Origin: Deltaproteobacteria bacterium
Lineage (GTDB): Bacteria > Campylobacterota_A > Desulfurellia > JAGGSF01
DNA length: 14,022 bases
Assembly (NCBI GenBank): GCA_021159235.1
Contig: JAGGSF010000105.1
Coordinates: forward strand, 1-14,022
Reading direction: 5' to 3'
A model generated the notes under the pieces. The model saw only the letters and a program-made list of their open reading frames with translations. It searched no databases and was not told the origin of the DNA. Of this stretch, positions 14,018-14,022 are shown piece after piece. The translations under genes and the position numbers were made by a program. How positions within the stretch are numbered: the first letter of the stretch is position 1; every line of letters starts with the position of its first letter.

Positions 14018-14022
14018 AAGTC

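Noticed and set aside
1-14022. Defence system, mobile element, CRISPR array, prophage or RNA gene
   Set aside because: Every stretch longer than about 135 bp is explained by a conserved housekeeping gene or the TPR gene; no direct-repeat arrays, transposase motifs or tRNA-like folds were seen by eye.

Overview
This A+T-rich window reads as a chromosomal housekeeping segment from a diderm (outer-membrane) bacterium. An LptB-type LPS-export ATPase and a SurA-like periplasmic foldase point to an outer membrane. MreBCD plus PBP2 point to an elongating, probably rod-shaped cell. The order remA-gmk-rpoZ-rel is seen in several deep bacterial lineages. I cannot name the phylum from sequence alone; an uncultivated or thinly sampled lineage is plausible. 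I see no mobile elements, tRNAs, rRNAs, CRISPR arrays or defence genes.

Layout. (1) 1-4125, minus strand: ykuK (RNase H-like, DUF458), then mfd (transcription-repair coupling factor), then the start of a SurA-like peptidyl-prolyl isomerase cut by the left edge. (2) 4126-4259: a 134-bp divergent spacer with two back-to-back promoters and a 15-bp palindrome. (3) 4260-5150, plus strand: nadK. Its stop codon directly abuts the stop codon of mrdA. (4) 5151-13022, minus strand: nine tightly packed genes, transcribed lptB, remA-like, gmk, rpoZ, rel, mreB, mreC, mreD, mrdA. All junctions after lptB/remA overlap. (5) 13023-13128: a second divergent spacer, followed by an orphan plus-strand TPR-repeat gene at 13129-13944 and 78 bp with no gene.

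How the genes fit together. The large operon joins guanine nucleotide supply (gmk), an RNA polymerase subunit (rpoZ), (p)ppGpp metabolism (rel), the cell-elongation machinery (mreBCD, mrdA) and LPS transport (lptB). Envelope growth and the stringent response could therefore be expressed together. The left block pairs transcription-coupled repair (mfd) with a putative nuclease (ykuK).

The most notable signal is in the gene starts. Four genes that plausibly head transcripts (ykuK, nadK, lptB, surA) have no Shine-Dalgarno sequence, but carry a -35/-10 promoter whose -10 hexamer (TANNNT) ends exactly 6 bases before the start codon. Transcription would begin at or next to the start codon, giving leaderless mRNAs. 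The ykuK promoter is a perfect TTGACA-17-TATAAT. None of the nine operon-internal genes, nor the TPR gene, has a TANNNT at that position, and several have clear Shine-Dalgarno sequences. This looks like a two-mode translation-initiation layout.
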